Shown here piece by piece: positions 55,946 through 64,000 of a stretch of DNA of 64,000 nucleotides. The notes under the pieces are model-generated. The model saw nothing but the letters and a program-made list of their open reading frames with translations, was not told the origin of the DNA and searched no databases. The position numbers were made by a program, and so were the translations under genes. The first letter of the stretch is position 1, and each line of letters starts with the position of its first letter. Source of the stretch: Streptomyces sp. DHE7-1 (GTDB lineage: Bacteria; Actinomycetota; Actinomycetes; Streptomycetales; Streptomycetaceae); contig JACJDG010000003.1 in NCBI GenBank assembly GCA_016432725.1, forward strand, positions 1,860,001-1,924,000, in the 5' to 3' direction.

Positions 55946-56713
55946 ACCGCGTCGGGTACCTACACCCCCAGGCCGGGTGCGGCGCCCCTGCCCCGCATGA
56001 TCGCGGCGCAGGCGGCGCTGGAGACGCGGATGCTGCTGCGCAACGGCGAGCAGCTGCTGCTGACGGTCGTGATCCCGGCCCTGCTGCTGGTGCTCTTCAG
56101 CTCCGTGGACATCGTGGACACCGGCAAGGGCGAGGCCGTGGACTTCCTCGCGCCCGGCGTCCTCGCCCTGGCCGTGATGTCCACGGCGTTCACCGGGCAG
56201 GCCATCGCGACCGGCTTCGAGCGCCGTTACGGCGTGCTCAAGCGGCTGGCCTCCTCCCCGCTGCCCCGCTGGGGCCTGATGGCCGCGAAGACGGCGTCGG
56301 TGCTGGTCACGGAGATCCTCCAGGTGATCCTGCTCACCGCGATCGCGTTCGCCCTCGGCTGGTCCCCGCACGGCAACCCCCTCGCCGTGCTGCTCCTGCT
56401 GGTCCTCGGCACGGCCGCCTTCTCCGGGCTCGGGCTGCTGATGGCGGGCACGCTGAAGGCCGAGGCCACGCTGGCCGCCGCCAACCTGGTCTTCCTGCTG
56501 CTCCTCGTCGGCGGCGGAGTCGTCGTCCCACTGGAGAAGTTCGGCTCGGCCGGTCAGCACGTGCTCGGTCTGCTGCCGATCTCGGCGCTCTCCGACGGCC
56601 TGCGGGACGTCCTCCAGCACGGGGCCGGGGTGCCCTGGGGCGACCTCGGGATCCTCGCGGTCTGGGCGGTCCTCGCACTGGCCGCGGCGGGGAAGTTCTT
56701 CCGCTGGGAGTGA
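55940..56713 (+). CDS. ABC-2 type exporter permease
   Basis: A 257-residue membrane protein with six hydrophobic segments. Typical ABC-2 features are FLAPGVLALAVMSTAFTGQA and FERRYGVLKRLASSPLPRW, the latter the conserved cytoplasmic loop. ATG 55940 has AAGGAG upstream, both within the second copy of the 35-bp repeat. It pairs with the ATPase upstream and is followed at 46 bp by ctaA; co-transcription is possible. The substrate is unknown; drug or lipid export would be typical. Confidence 0.88.
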   Translation: MTTASGTYTPRPGAAPLPRMIAAQAALETRMLLRNGEQLLLTVVIPALLLVLFSSVDIVDTGKGEAVDFLAPGVLALAVMSTAFTGQAIATGFERRYGVLKRLASSPLPRWGLMAAKTASVLVTEILQVILLTAIAFALGWSPHGNPLAVLLLLVLGTAAFSGLGLLMAGTLKAEATLAAANLVFLLLLVGGGVVVPLEKFGSAGQHVLGLLPISALSDGLRDVLQHGAGVPWGDLGILAVWAVLALAAAGKFFRWE

Positions 56714-56759
56714 GGCCGCGGTGGACCCTCGTGAAAGCATGCACAAGCGGCGGCCTACC

Positions 56760-57770
56760 ATGGTGCACGTGCCAAAGCTGACCCCCGCCGACGCCACCGC
56801 GGCGCTGCGCAACCCCCTCGCCTTCATCGCCGGCCGCTGGACCCCGGATCCCCGGACCGTCCGGCGGGCGGCGCTCGCCGCGCTCGTCATGTCGGTGATC
56901 ATCGTCGTCACCGGCGGCGCGGTCCGCCTCACCGGTTCGGGCCTCGGCTGCCCGACCTGGCCGACCTGCACCGAGGACTCGCTGACCACCACCCGGGCGA
57001 TGGGCTTCCACGGGGTCGTCGAGTTCGGCAACCGCATGCTGACGTACGTGCTGTGCGCCGCCGTCGGCTGGGCGATCGTCGCCGCTCGTGCCGAGAAGCC
57101 GCGGCGGCGGAGCCTGACCCGGCTGGGCTGGGCGCAGTTCTGGGTGGTCATGGGCAACGCGGTGCTCGGCGGCATCGTGGTCCTGGTCGGCCTGAACCCC
57201 TACACGGTCGCCGCGCACTTCCTGCTCTCGTCGGCGCTGATCGCCATCGCCACGGTGATGTGGCAGCGCAGCCGCGAGGGCGACGGGGAGCCGCGCCCGC
57301 TGGTCGGCCCGGCGGTGCGGCAGCTCGTGTGGTTCCTGGTGGCCGCCTCCCTGCTGCTCATCGCGGTCGGCACGGTGGTGACCGGGGCCGGTCCGCACGC
57401 GGGCGACTCCTCGGAGGTCGAGCGGATCCCGATCGACTGGGAGACGGTCTCCAAGCTGCACGCGGTGCTCGCGTGGATCGTGGTGACGCTGTCGTTCGCG
57501 CTGTGGTTCGTACTCAAGGCGGTGGACGCGCCCGGCGGTCCCCTGGGCCGCACCCGGGAGCTGTTCCTGATCCTGCTCGGGCAGGGTGTCATCGGCTACG
57601 TGCAGTACTTCACGCACCTGCCCGAGGTCCTTGTCGGCCTGCACATGCTCGGCTCGTGCCTGGTGTGGATCGGGGTGCTGCGGGTGCTGCTGTCGCTCCG
57701 GGAGCGCCCCGGGGCCGCTCCCGGACTGCCCGGCCCCTCGGCCGAGGTGACGGTGGGCACGCGCGCCTGA
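56760..57770 (+). CDS. ctaA: Haem A synthase (CtaA/Cox15)
   Basis: A 336-residue polytopic haem O monooxygenase that makes haem A for cytochrome oxidase. Eight membrane helices are expected. Visible are VIIVVTGGAVRLTGSGLGCP with the conserved Cys pair (GCPTWPTC), EFGNRMLTY and NPYTVAAHFLLSSALIAIA (His ligands), KLHAVLAWIV and VGLHMLGSC. The start is uncertain: ATG 56760 fits the family length, and ATG 56739 is in frame. It works with CtaB at 60157. The frame is intact and it ends convergently with the next gene. Confidence 0.92.
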   Translation: MVHVPKLTPADATAALRNPLAFIAGRWTPDPRTVRRAALAALVMSVIIVVTGGAVRLTGSGLGCPTWPTCTEDSLTTTRAMGFHGVVEFGNRMLTYVLCAAVGWAIVAARAEKPRRRSLTRLGWAQFWVVMGNAVLGGIVVLVGLNPYTVAAHFLLSSALIAIATVMWQRSREGDGEPRPLVGPAVRQLVWFLVAASLLLIAVGTVVTGAGPHAGDSSEVERIPIDWETVSKLHAVLAWIVVTLSFALWFVLKAVDAPGGPLGRTRELFLILLGQGVIGYVQYFTHLPEVLVGLHMLGSCLVWIGVLRVLLSLRERPGAAPGLPGPSAEVTVGTRA

Positions 57771-57771
57771 G

Positions 57772-58509
57772 TCACCCGTACGCGGTGACCAGCGCGTCGA
57801 TCGCGGGGCCCAGGTAGGCCCTGGTCAGTGCGGCACGGTGGGCGAGCCAGGCCTCGTCCCGCGGGGCGGGAGCGCCGTAGCGCCGGCGGGTGATGTCCTC
57901 GACGACCTCGGCGGGCGCGCCCAGCGCGGTCAGTTCGGTCAGTGCCTCCCGTTTGGGGACCAGCCGTCCGTCGCGCAGGGTGACGGTCGCGCGGGCGAAG
58001 GTGAGCAGGCCGAGGTCCACCCAGACGTCCTGCCGCCACAGCCGGGCGCGGTCCACGTGCGGCCGCCAGTAGTCCCGCTGGTCCCGTACGACGAACTCCT
58101 CCAGCAGGCCGTCCGGCACCGGCGGCAGCAGTCCGGCCGGCGATCCGCCGTGCAGCACGCGGCCGAAGTCGTGCAGTTCGCGCCGGGTCACGGGGGTGAC
58201 CGGCCGGCGCATCACATGGCCGTGCGCCCAGGTCAGGTGGGGCCGGCCGGGGTCCGCCGCGCCGGCCGGGGTGAGGTAGGCGCAGTGCAGCCCGGCAGCC
58301 AGCGGCTCGGCGCGCAGCCGGCGATGGGTGCGGATCACCCGGCGTACGGTGCCGAGGGTGAGCGGGCCCGGGAGCACCGCCACCAGGTCGAGGTCGCTGC
58401 GGCCCTCCTGGTAGTCGCCGCCGGCCAGGGAGCCGTGCGCCCAGAGGGCCAGCGGCCGCAGCGGTGCGAGTTCGTGCAGGAAACGGGCGAGGAGCGCTTC
58501 GGTCGGCAT
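57772..58509 (-). CDS. Nucleotidyltransferase-domain protein
   Basis: A 245-residue protein with an N-terminal polymerase beta-type nucleotidyltransferase domain. The motif GSLAGGDYQEGRSDLDLVAVL gives the metal-binding Asp pair (SDLD). A helical C-terminal part follows (DYWRPHVDRARLWRQDVWVD). It resembles aminoglycoside/streptomycin adenylyltransferase-like proteins, but this fold is widespread, so the substrate is unknown. ATG 58509 gives a clean start. The frame is intact. Confidence 0.8.
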   Translation of the reverse strand: MPTEALLARFLHELAPLRPLALWAHGSLAGGDYQEGRSDLDLVAVLPGPLTLGTVRRVIRTHRRLRAEPLAAGLHCAYLTPAGAADPGRPHLTWAHGHVMRRPVTPVTRRELHDFGRVLHGGSPAGLLPPVPDGLLEEFVVRDQRDYWRPHVDRARLWRQDVWVDLGLLTFARATVTLRDGRLVPKREALTELTALGAPAEVVEDITRRRYGAPAPRDEAWLAHRAALTRAYLGPAIDALVTAYG

Positions 58510-58548
58510 GGCGGCAGTCTGTACGGGGCCTTGGCCGCCGCACACCCC

Positions 58549-59655
58549 TCAGTCCAGCGCGTAGACCCGCCGGGCGTTGTCCGCCGCGACCATCCGGGCC
58601 ACCCGCTGGGCGTCGTCCGGGGACCACGCGTCCTCGGCGACCCAGGCGCCCAGCACCCGGCCCAGGGCCTCACGGAACAGCAGGGCACCGACCACGTGCA
58701 GCTCGGGCAGGGCGTGGGCGCCGCTGGAGAAGAGGATCTTCCCGAAGGGTGCCAGTTCGAGGATCTCGGCGAGGACCGTGACCGCGCGGGCGCCGGTGCG
58801 CACGAGCGCCGCGCCGGAGTCGGCGTACACGTGCGGGAAGACCCCGGCGAGGTGGGCGGCATGGCGGTGGTAGGGGTAGCCGTGCAGCAGGATCAGGTCG
58901 GTGCCGAGCCCGGCCGTGGCGCGCACGAAGTCGGTGAGCAGCATCGGGTCGGTGCGGTCGATGCGGGAGCCGGGTTCGCCGAGCCCGGCGTGGAGCTGGA
59001 GGGGCCGGCCCGAGGCGACCGCGATCCACAGCAGGTGCCGCAGCAGCACCGGGTCAGTCAGCGCCCCGCCCACCCGCCGGCCGGCCAGCCAGCGGCCGGC
59101 CGCGCCCCGTACCTCGCCCGGGCCCGGCGGCTCGGGGGCGAGGGCCAGTCCGTGCCGGAGCCCGGCGACGGAGGTGAAGGCGACCGCCTCGGCGGCGGCC
59201 CCGTGCACCGACTCGGCGAGGTTGGCGAGGAAGCACTCGACGGTGCCGGAGGTGTCCGCGACCTGTTCGGCGAGAAGTTCCAGGCGGACGATCTCGTGGG
59301 CCTCGGCGTCGCCCGCGGAGGCCAGCTCCGCCGGGCCGGTGAGGTCGCCGGGCAGGCCCGTGTCGACCAGGTAGGTGGTGATCCCGCTGCCCCGCAGCAG
59401 CCGGCGGCCCGCCTCCAGCACGCCCAGTTCGCGGCGCCGGGCCAGATACCGGGCGGGCGGGCAGTGCGGTTCCAGGCCGAGCAGGGGCGGGCACCAGCGG
59501 CGTACGGCGAAGCCGGTCTGGGTGTCGAAGAGGGTGGTGCCCGGCGCGGGCGGTCCCTCGGTGCGCGCGAGCTGGGTCTCGAAGGTGCCGAGGCCCAGCT
59601 CGGTGCGCAGCACGCCGTGGCAGTACTGGTCCACGAGGGACGGCGTTTCGATCAT
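58549..59655 (-). CDS. Amidohydrolase-family protein (FluG N-terminal-like)
   Basis: A 368-residue TIM-barrel hydrolase. Metal-site signatures are SLVDQYCHGVL (residues 6-16, HxH variant), the His in LQLHAGLGEPGSRIDRTDP and LHGYPYHRHAAHLAG. KILFSSGAHALPELHVV supplies the closing Asp/Ser region. This is the amidohydrolase type found alone or fused to glutamine synthetase-like domains (FluG). Actinobacterial homologues are uncharacterised. It is separated from the nucleotidyltransferase by 39 bp on the same strand. The frame is intact. Confidence 0.82.
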   Translation of the reverse strand: MIETPSLVDQYCHGVLRTELGLGTFETQLARTEGPPAPGTTLFDTQTGFAVRRWCPPLLGLEPHCPPARYLARRRELGVLEAGRRLLRGSGITTYLVDTGLPGDLTGPAELASAGDAEAHEIVRLELLAEQVADTSGTVECFLANLAESVHGAAAEAVAFTSVAGLRHGLALAPEPPGPGEVRGAAGRWLAGRRVGGALTDPVLLRHLLWIAVASGRPLQLHAGLGEPGSRIDRTDPMLLTDFVRATAGLGTDLILLHGYPYHRHAAHLAGVFPHVYADSGAALVRTGARAVTVLAEILELAPFGKILFSSGAHALPELHVVGALLFREALGRVLGAWVAEDAWSPDDAQRVARMVAADNARRVYALD

Positions 59656-59754
59656 GCGGGCTCCCCCGGGCGGCGCTGCGCTTCTTGCAGGGCCTAACGG
59701 GTGAACCCGGATCCGGTGTTGCCCCGGGGTCCTTCGAACTGGAGGCCCCAGGCG

Positions 59755-60087
59755 TCAGCCGTTGGCCGGGCCGCCGACCTGGATGCCCGCCATCCGGCTC
59801 CACTCGTAGCGGCCGGTGGTCACCTTGGCCGCGAAGTCGCCGTCGAAGGACTCGTGGACGGTGATGCCCGCCTTCTCGACGGCCTGCTCGGCGACGGTGG
59901 TGCTGGGCGCCACCAGGTCGCCCCAGCCGCCGTCCGCGCCGACGAGCACGATGCGGGCGCCGCGCTCGCCGATGTGGGCCACCTGGCCCTCGGCGCCGCC
60001 GTGGGCCTTGGAGAAGGCGCCGATCTGCCGGGCCAGCTTCGCCGCCCTGCGCTCGTCCTTGGGGTCAACCTGCTGCGTGTCTGCCAT
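59755..60087 (-). CDS. Conserved hypothetical 110-residue protein
   Basis: A small soluble protein: ADTQQVDPKDERRAAKLARQ then GAFSKAHGGAEGQVAHIGER, and VLVGADGGWGDLVAPSTTVA. No known domain name that I can assign. The pattern is well-behaved coding sequence. It stands alone between the amidohydrolase and ctaB, on the same strand as both. Confidence 0.78.
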   Translation of the reverse strand: MADTQQVDPKDERRAAKLARQIGAFSKAHGGAEGQVAHIGERGARIVLVGADGGWGDLVAPSTTVAEQAVEKAGITVHESFDGDFAAKVTTGRYEWSRMAGIQVGGPANG

Positions 60088-60156
60088 GGACAGGATGCTA
60101 CTCACGGGTAGATCGACTGGCGAGAGCAGGGCCCTGTGACGTACGCCCGGCGCGGG

Positions 60157-61139
60157 TCAGCGCAGGAACGGGTCGACGGCGACCGCGACGAAGAGGATGG
60201 AGACATAGGTGATGGACCAGTGGAACAGTCGCATCTCCTTGAGCTTCACGCCCGTGACCTCGGCCTTCGCCCGGTTCTGCAGCCCGTGCGCCTCCCACAG
60301 CCAGAAGCCGCCGGCCGCGAGGGCGACCACCGTGTAGAACCAGCCGGTGTAGCCGAGGGGGTGAGCAGCAGGGAGACGGCGACCATCACCCAGCTGTAGA
60401 TGACGATCTGCCGGGCGACCACCTTGTTGGAGGCGATGACCGGGAGCATCGGCACGCCCACGCGCGCGTAGTCGTCCTTGACCTTCATGGACAGCGGCCA
60501 GTAGTGCGGCGGCGTCCAGAAGAACATGACGAGGAAGAGGACGACCGGCGCCCAGGACATCGAGTTCGTCACTGAGGACCAGCCGATCAGCACCGGCAGG
60601 CAGCCGGCGATGCCGCCCCAGACGATGTTCTGCGAGGTGCGCCGCTTGAGGATCATCGTGTAGACGACGACGTAGAAAAGGAGCGCTCCGAGTGACAGCC
60701 AGGCGGACAGCCAGTTGACGGTGAGCCCGAACAGCAGCGTCGAGACGACGGCCAGGGTGATGCCGAAGACCAGGCACTCGAGCGGGCTGACCATGCCGGT
60801 CACCAGCGGCCGCTGCGAGGTGCGGTCCATCAGGGCGTCGATGTCCCGGTCGATGTACATGTTCAGCGCGTTGGCGCCGCCCGCCGAGAGGTAGCCGCCG
60901 ACGCAGGTGAGCAGCACCAGCTTCAGGTCGGGCACGCCCTGCTGGGCGAGGAACATCACCGGAACGGTGGTGATGAGCAGCAGCTCGATGATCCGCGGCT
61001 TGGTCAGCGCCACGAACGCCTTGACACGGGCCCCGAACGGCCGGTCAACCGGGCTCCGGCCCGCATCGCGGACCACACCCTCCCCCAGCGCCTGAAGGGC
61101 CTGGGAGGTGCCCCCAGGACGGGATTCGACGGCCGTCAC
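60157..61139 (-). CDS. ctaB: Protohaem IX farnesyltransferase (CtaB/Cox10), frameshifted
   Basis: A UbiA-superfamily prenyltransferase that converts haem B to haem O. The first Asp motif is [18 protein letters not shown] and the second [17 protein letters not shown] is also typical. About nine membrane helices are present. The start GTG 61139 has AGGGG 5 nt upstream. Near the C-terminus the frame is lost at GGGGG 60357-60361; one added C (minus) gives [20 protein letters not shown] and a protein of about 327 residues. It partners CtaA. Haem A synthesis would fail if the break were real, so sequence error is likely. Confidence 0.9.
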
Positions 61140-61523
61140 GCACACCCCTGACAGAGACTCCCAGCGAGCCTCCCCTCTTGTTGGACCGGGTCAGGGCTCG
61201 CGCGTACCACGCCACTTTAGACGTTGCCCAGACCCCGGCCTTCGCGGGGGTGGGGTCGTGTTGGCCGACCGCCCGTCCGAGGTGCTGTGGAGCTCGATTG
61301 AGCAGTCGGATGAGCGGCTCCGTATTCATCTGCCAAATGCGCTGTCGGCCAGTCGGGAGGCGGATGTCCAAGAGTCCCGGCAGTCTGTAATGACTCGAAA
61401 AAACGCACGTCCTCACGGGGGTAGGCTCGTGGCGGCCGGTGGGCAGGCAGTGCACACCGGCCGCCGGGAGGGGGCACGCCCCAGGGCCGGCGACCGACAT
61501 GTGGAGAGGAGCCCTGACCCAGG
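61140..61523. other. 384-bp divergent promoter region between ctaB and tkt
   Basis: No gene. It contains the promoters for ctaB (left) and tkt (right), a hairpin at 61431-61465 in the tkt leader, and no convincing small RNA. Confidence 0.55.
61431..61465 (+). promoter_or_regulatory. Leader hairpin upstream of transketolase
   Basis: 11-bp arms GGCGGCCGGTG / CACCGGCCGCC with a 13-nt loop, 58 nt upstream of the tkt start. It could shape the 5' UTR or reflect only high GC. Confidence 0.4.
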
Positions 61524-63611
61524 GTGAGCACCAAGCCGACCACCACAGACCTTGAGTGGACCGAGCTGGACCAGCGGGCCGTGGACACCGCCCGGGTCCT
61601 GGCCGCCGACGCCGTACAGAAGGTCGGCAACGGCCATCCCGGTACGGCGATGAGCCTGGCCCCGGCCGCGTACACCCTCTTCCAGAAGGTGATGCGGCAC
61701 GACCCGGCCGACCCGGAGTGGGTCGGCCGCGACCGCTTCGTGCTGTCCGCCGGCCACTCGTCCCTGACCCTCTACACCCAGCTCTACCTGGCCGGCTTCG
61801 GCCTGGAGCTGGACGACCTGGAGTCCTTCCGCACCTGGGGTTCGAAGACCCCGGGCCACCCGGAGTACGGGCACACCAAGGGCGTGGAGACCACGACCGG
61901 TCCGCTGGGCCAGGGTGTGGCCAACGCGGTGGGCATGGCGATGGCCTCCCGCTACGAGCGCGGGCTCTTCGACCCGGAGGCCGCGCAGGGCGAGTCGCCC
62001 TTCGATCACTTCATCTACTGCATCGCCGGTGACGGCTGCCTCCAGGAGGGCATCTCCGCCGAGGCGTCCTCGCTGGCCGGTCACCAGAAGCTCGGCAACC
62101 TGATCCTGCTGTGGGACGACAACCACATCTCGATCGAGGGCGACACCGAGACCGCCGTCTCCGAGGACACCGCCAAGCGGTACGAGGCCTACGGCTGGCA
62201 CGTGCAGCGGGTCGCCCCGAAGCCGGACGGCGACCTCGACCCGCACGCGATCTACGACGCCATCGAGGCCGCGAAGCAGGTCACGGACCGGCCGTCGTTC
62301 ATCGCGATGCGCTCGATCATCGCCTGGCCGGCCCCGAACGCGCAGAACACCGAGGCCGCCCACGGCTCGGCGCTCGGCGACGACGAGGTGGCGGCCACCA
62401 AGCGCGTCCTCGGCTTCGACCCGGAGCGCAGCTTCGAGGTCGCGGACGAGGTCCTCGCGCACACCCGCAAGGCGCTGGAGCGCGGCGCGCAGGCGAAGGC
62501 CGAGTGGGAGAAGTCGCTGCAGCTCTGGCGGGACGGCAACACCGAGCGCGCCGCCGACTTCGACCGCATCGAGGCGGGCGAGCTGCCGGCGGGCTGGGAG
62601 GAGAAGCTCCCCGTCTTCGAGCCGGGCAAGGGCATCGCGACGCGTGCCGCGTCCGGCAAGGTGCTGCAGGCCCTCGGCGCGGTGATCCCGGAACTGTGGG
62701 GCGGTTCCGCCGACCTCGCGGGGTCGAACAACACCACCATCGACAAGGACAGCTCCTTCCTGCCGGCGGGCAACCCGCTGCCGGAGGCGAACCCGTACGG
62801 CCGCACGATCCACTTCGGCATCCGCGAGCACTCCATGGCCGCGGAGATGAACGGCATCACGCTGCACGGCAACACCCGCGTCTACGGCGGCACCTTCCTG
62901 GTGTTCTCCGACTACATGCGCAACGCCGTGCGTCTGTCGGCCCTGATGCACCTGCCGGTGACGTACGTGTGGACGCACGACTCCATCGGCCTCGGCGAGG
63001 ACGGCCCGACCCACCAGCCGGTCGAGCACCTGGCCTCGCTGCGCGCGATCCCCGGCCTGAACGTCGTCCGCCCGGCGGACGCCAACGAGACCGCCATCGC
63101 CTGGCGCGAGATCCTCAAGCGCTACACCAAGGAGTTCGGCAAGGGCCAGCCGCACGGTCTGGTGCTGACCCGCCAGGGCGTGCCGATCTACGAGCCCAAC
63201 GACGAGGCCGCGCGTGGCGGTTACGTCCTGATGGAGGCCGACGGCGGCGAGCCGCAGGTCGTCCTGATCGCCACCGGTTCCGAGGTGCACGTGGCCGTCG
63301 AGGCCCGCGAGCAGCTGCAGGCCGAGGGCGTGCCCACGCGGGTCGTGTCCATGCCGTCCGTGGAGTGGTTCGAGGAGCAGGACCAGGGGTACCGGGACTC
63401 CGTGCTGCCGCCGTCCGTCAAGGCCCGTGTCGCCGTGGAGGCGGGCATCGGGCTGACCTGGCACAAGTACGTCGGGGACGCCGGCCGCATCGTTTCGCTG
63501 GAGCACTTCGGTGCTTCCGCCGACGGCAAGGTGCTCTTCCGCGAGTTCGGCTTCACCGCCGAGAACGTGGCCGCCAAGGCCCGGGAATCCCTGGCCGCCG
63601 CCCAGCGCTGA
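61524..63611 (+). CDS. tkt: Transketolase
   Basis: A 695-residue thiamine diphosphate enzyme that exchanges two-carbon units in the non-oxidative pentose phosphate pathway. GTG 61524 is the start. The ThDP/Mg motif is GDGCLQEGISAEA followed by NLILLWDDN. FGIREHSMAAEMNGI and THDSIGLGEDGPTHQPVEHL are the conserved pyrimidine-domain features, with the catalytic Glu and His. The frame is intact. Transaldolase follows 33 bp downstream, so the two are an operon. Confidence 0.95.
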   Translation: MSTKPTTTDLEWTELDQRAVDTARVLAADAVQKVGNGHPGTAMSLAPAAYTLFQKVMRHDPADPEWVGRDRFVLSAGHSSLTLYTQLYLAGFGLELDDLESFRTWGSKTPGHPEYGHTKGVETTTGPLGQGVANAVGMAMASRYERGLFDPEAAQGESPFDHFIYCIAGDGCLQEGISAEASSLAGHQKLGNLILLWDDNHISIEGDTETAVSEDTAKRYEAYGWHVQRVAPKPDGDLDPHAIYDAIEAAKQVTDRPSFIAMRSIIAWPAPNAQNTEAAHGSALGDDEVAATKRVLGFDPERSFEVADEVLAHTRKALERGAQAKAEWEKSLQLWRDGNTERAADFDRIEAGELPAGWEEKLPVFEPGKGIATRAASGKVLQALGAVIPELWGGSADLAGSNNTTIDKDSSFLPAGNPLPEANPYGRTIHFGIREHSMAAEMNGITLHGNTRVYGGTFLVFSDYMRNAVRLSALMHLPVTYVWTHDSIGLGEDGPTHQPVEHLASLRAIPGLNVVRPADANETAIAWREILKRYTKEFGKGQPHGLVLTRQGVPIYEPNDEAARGGYVLMEADGGEPQVVLIATGSEVHVAVEAREQLQAEGVPTRVVSMPSVEWFEEQDQGYRDSVLPPSVKARVAVEAGIGLTWHKYVGDAGRIVSLEHFGASADGKVLFREFGFTAENVAAKARESLAAAQR

Positions 63612-63644
63612 CGCTCATATACGACACGTAGGAGATGTAATTCC

Positions 63645-64000
63645 ATGACAGACGCACTGAAGCGCCTCTCCGAGGAGGGCGTGGCGATCTGGCTGGACGA
63701 CCTGTCGCGCAAGCGGATCACGTCCGGCAACCTCGCCGAGCTGATCGACCAGCAGCACGTCGTGGGCGTCACCACCAACCCGACGATCTTCCAGAAGGCG
63801 ATCTCGCAGGGTGACGGCTACGACCAGCAGCTGTCGGACCTCGCCGCCCGCAAGGTCACCGTCGAAGAGGCCATCCGCATGATCACCACGGCGGACGTCC
63901 GCGACGCCGCCGACATCCTGCACCCGGTCTTCGAGGCCACGAACGGCCAGGACGGCCGGGTCTCCATCGAGGTCGACCCGCGCCTGGCGCACAACACCAA
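63645..64000 (+). CDS. tal: Transaldolase, N-terminal part (cut by window edge)
   Basis: The first 118 residues or so. ATG 63645, [20 protein letters not shown], then [13 protein letters not shown], the conserved phosphate/substrate segment of class I transaldolase. AGGAGATG lies just upstream. The Schiff-base lysine lies beyond the window. It is co-transcribed with tkt and completes the pentose phosphate pair. Confidence 0.93.
   Translation, partial: MTDALKRLSEEGVAIWLDDLSRKRITSGNLAELIDQQHVVGVTTNPTIFQKAISQGDGYDQQLSDLAARKVTVEEAIRMITTADVRDAADILHPVFEATNGQDGRVSIEVDPRLAHNT

Noticed and set aside
61140-61523. tRNA or small RNA in the tkt/ctaB gap
   Set aside because: No cloverleaf-like arms or TTCGA loop, only a GC-rich hairpin.
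61413-63506. A long minus-strand open frame over transketolase
   Set aside because: Antisense shadow with low-complexity composition and no motifs.

Overview
The window is a GC-rich actinobacterial chromosome segment, almost certainly from Streptomyces. The signs are very high third-position GC, many GTG starts, and long 4-nt ATGA overlaps between genes. The right-hand half also carries the gene order I recall from Streptomyces chromosomes: dapA, dapD, the suf cluster, ctaA, ctaB, tkt, tal. No rRNA, tRNA, CRISPR array, insertion sequence or prophage is visible.

Region by region. 1-2165: an aminotransferase fragment, a DsbA/FrnE-like oxidoreductase, an acetyltransferase and a DUF1349 protein. 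2211-4640: an alpha-ketoglutarate semialdehyde dehydrogenase divergent from its IclR regulator. 4735-9691: a two-component system, a penicillin-binding protein and a purine permease. 9834-15391: the most unusual locus, a two-gene predicted conflict/defence module made of a small EACC1-type protein and a ~1,737-residue caspase - P-loop NTPase - 38-residue-repeat protein. 15580-20160: acid phosphatase, a pectinesterase remnant, and a GntR/DapA-fold/IlvD-family sugar-acid operon. 20290-23177: a metallo-hydrolase, a TIGR03086 protein and an MFS exporter. 23114-26277: 5-dehydro-4-deoxyglucarate dehydratase, an uncharacterised Cys-containing protein and uronate dehydrogenase. 26547-31557: a DeoR-controlled ABC sugar/polyol importer with a zinc dehydrogenase. 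31620-42771: TerD, TetR, 2'-5' RNA ligase-like, PhoX (behind a PHO box), a secreted nuclease/phosphatase, SRPBCC/ArsR, and a four-gene membrane-stress-like operon. 42940-47846: dapA, an XRE/DUF2975 pair with twin operators, a ComB-like phosphatase, dapD and a TetR/SMR pair. 47940-54514: the suf Fe-S assembly operon with its SufR repressor and a candidate iron box. 54930-64000: an ABC exporter, ctaA, small genes, ctaB, transketolase and the start of transaldolase.

How the genes fit together. Two oxidative sugar-acid routes (uronate to aldarate, and aldonate) would both end in alpha-ketoglutarate semialdehyde, and the single dehydrogenase at 2211-3739 would convert this to 2-oxoglutarate. The suf operon and the ctaA/ctaB pair supply Fe-S clusters and haem A for respiration. 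dapA and dapD serve lysine/diaminopimelate synthesis.

A caution for every reader: about twenty genes, including ones expected to be essential (dapA, sufD, ctaB), are broken by what looks like one missing G or C within a short G/C run. I annotate these across the break as single genes. The uniform direction and context point to sequencing or assembly error, not to real pseudogenes.
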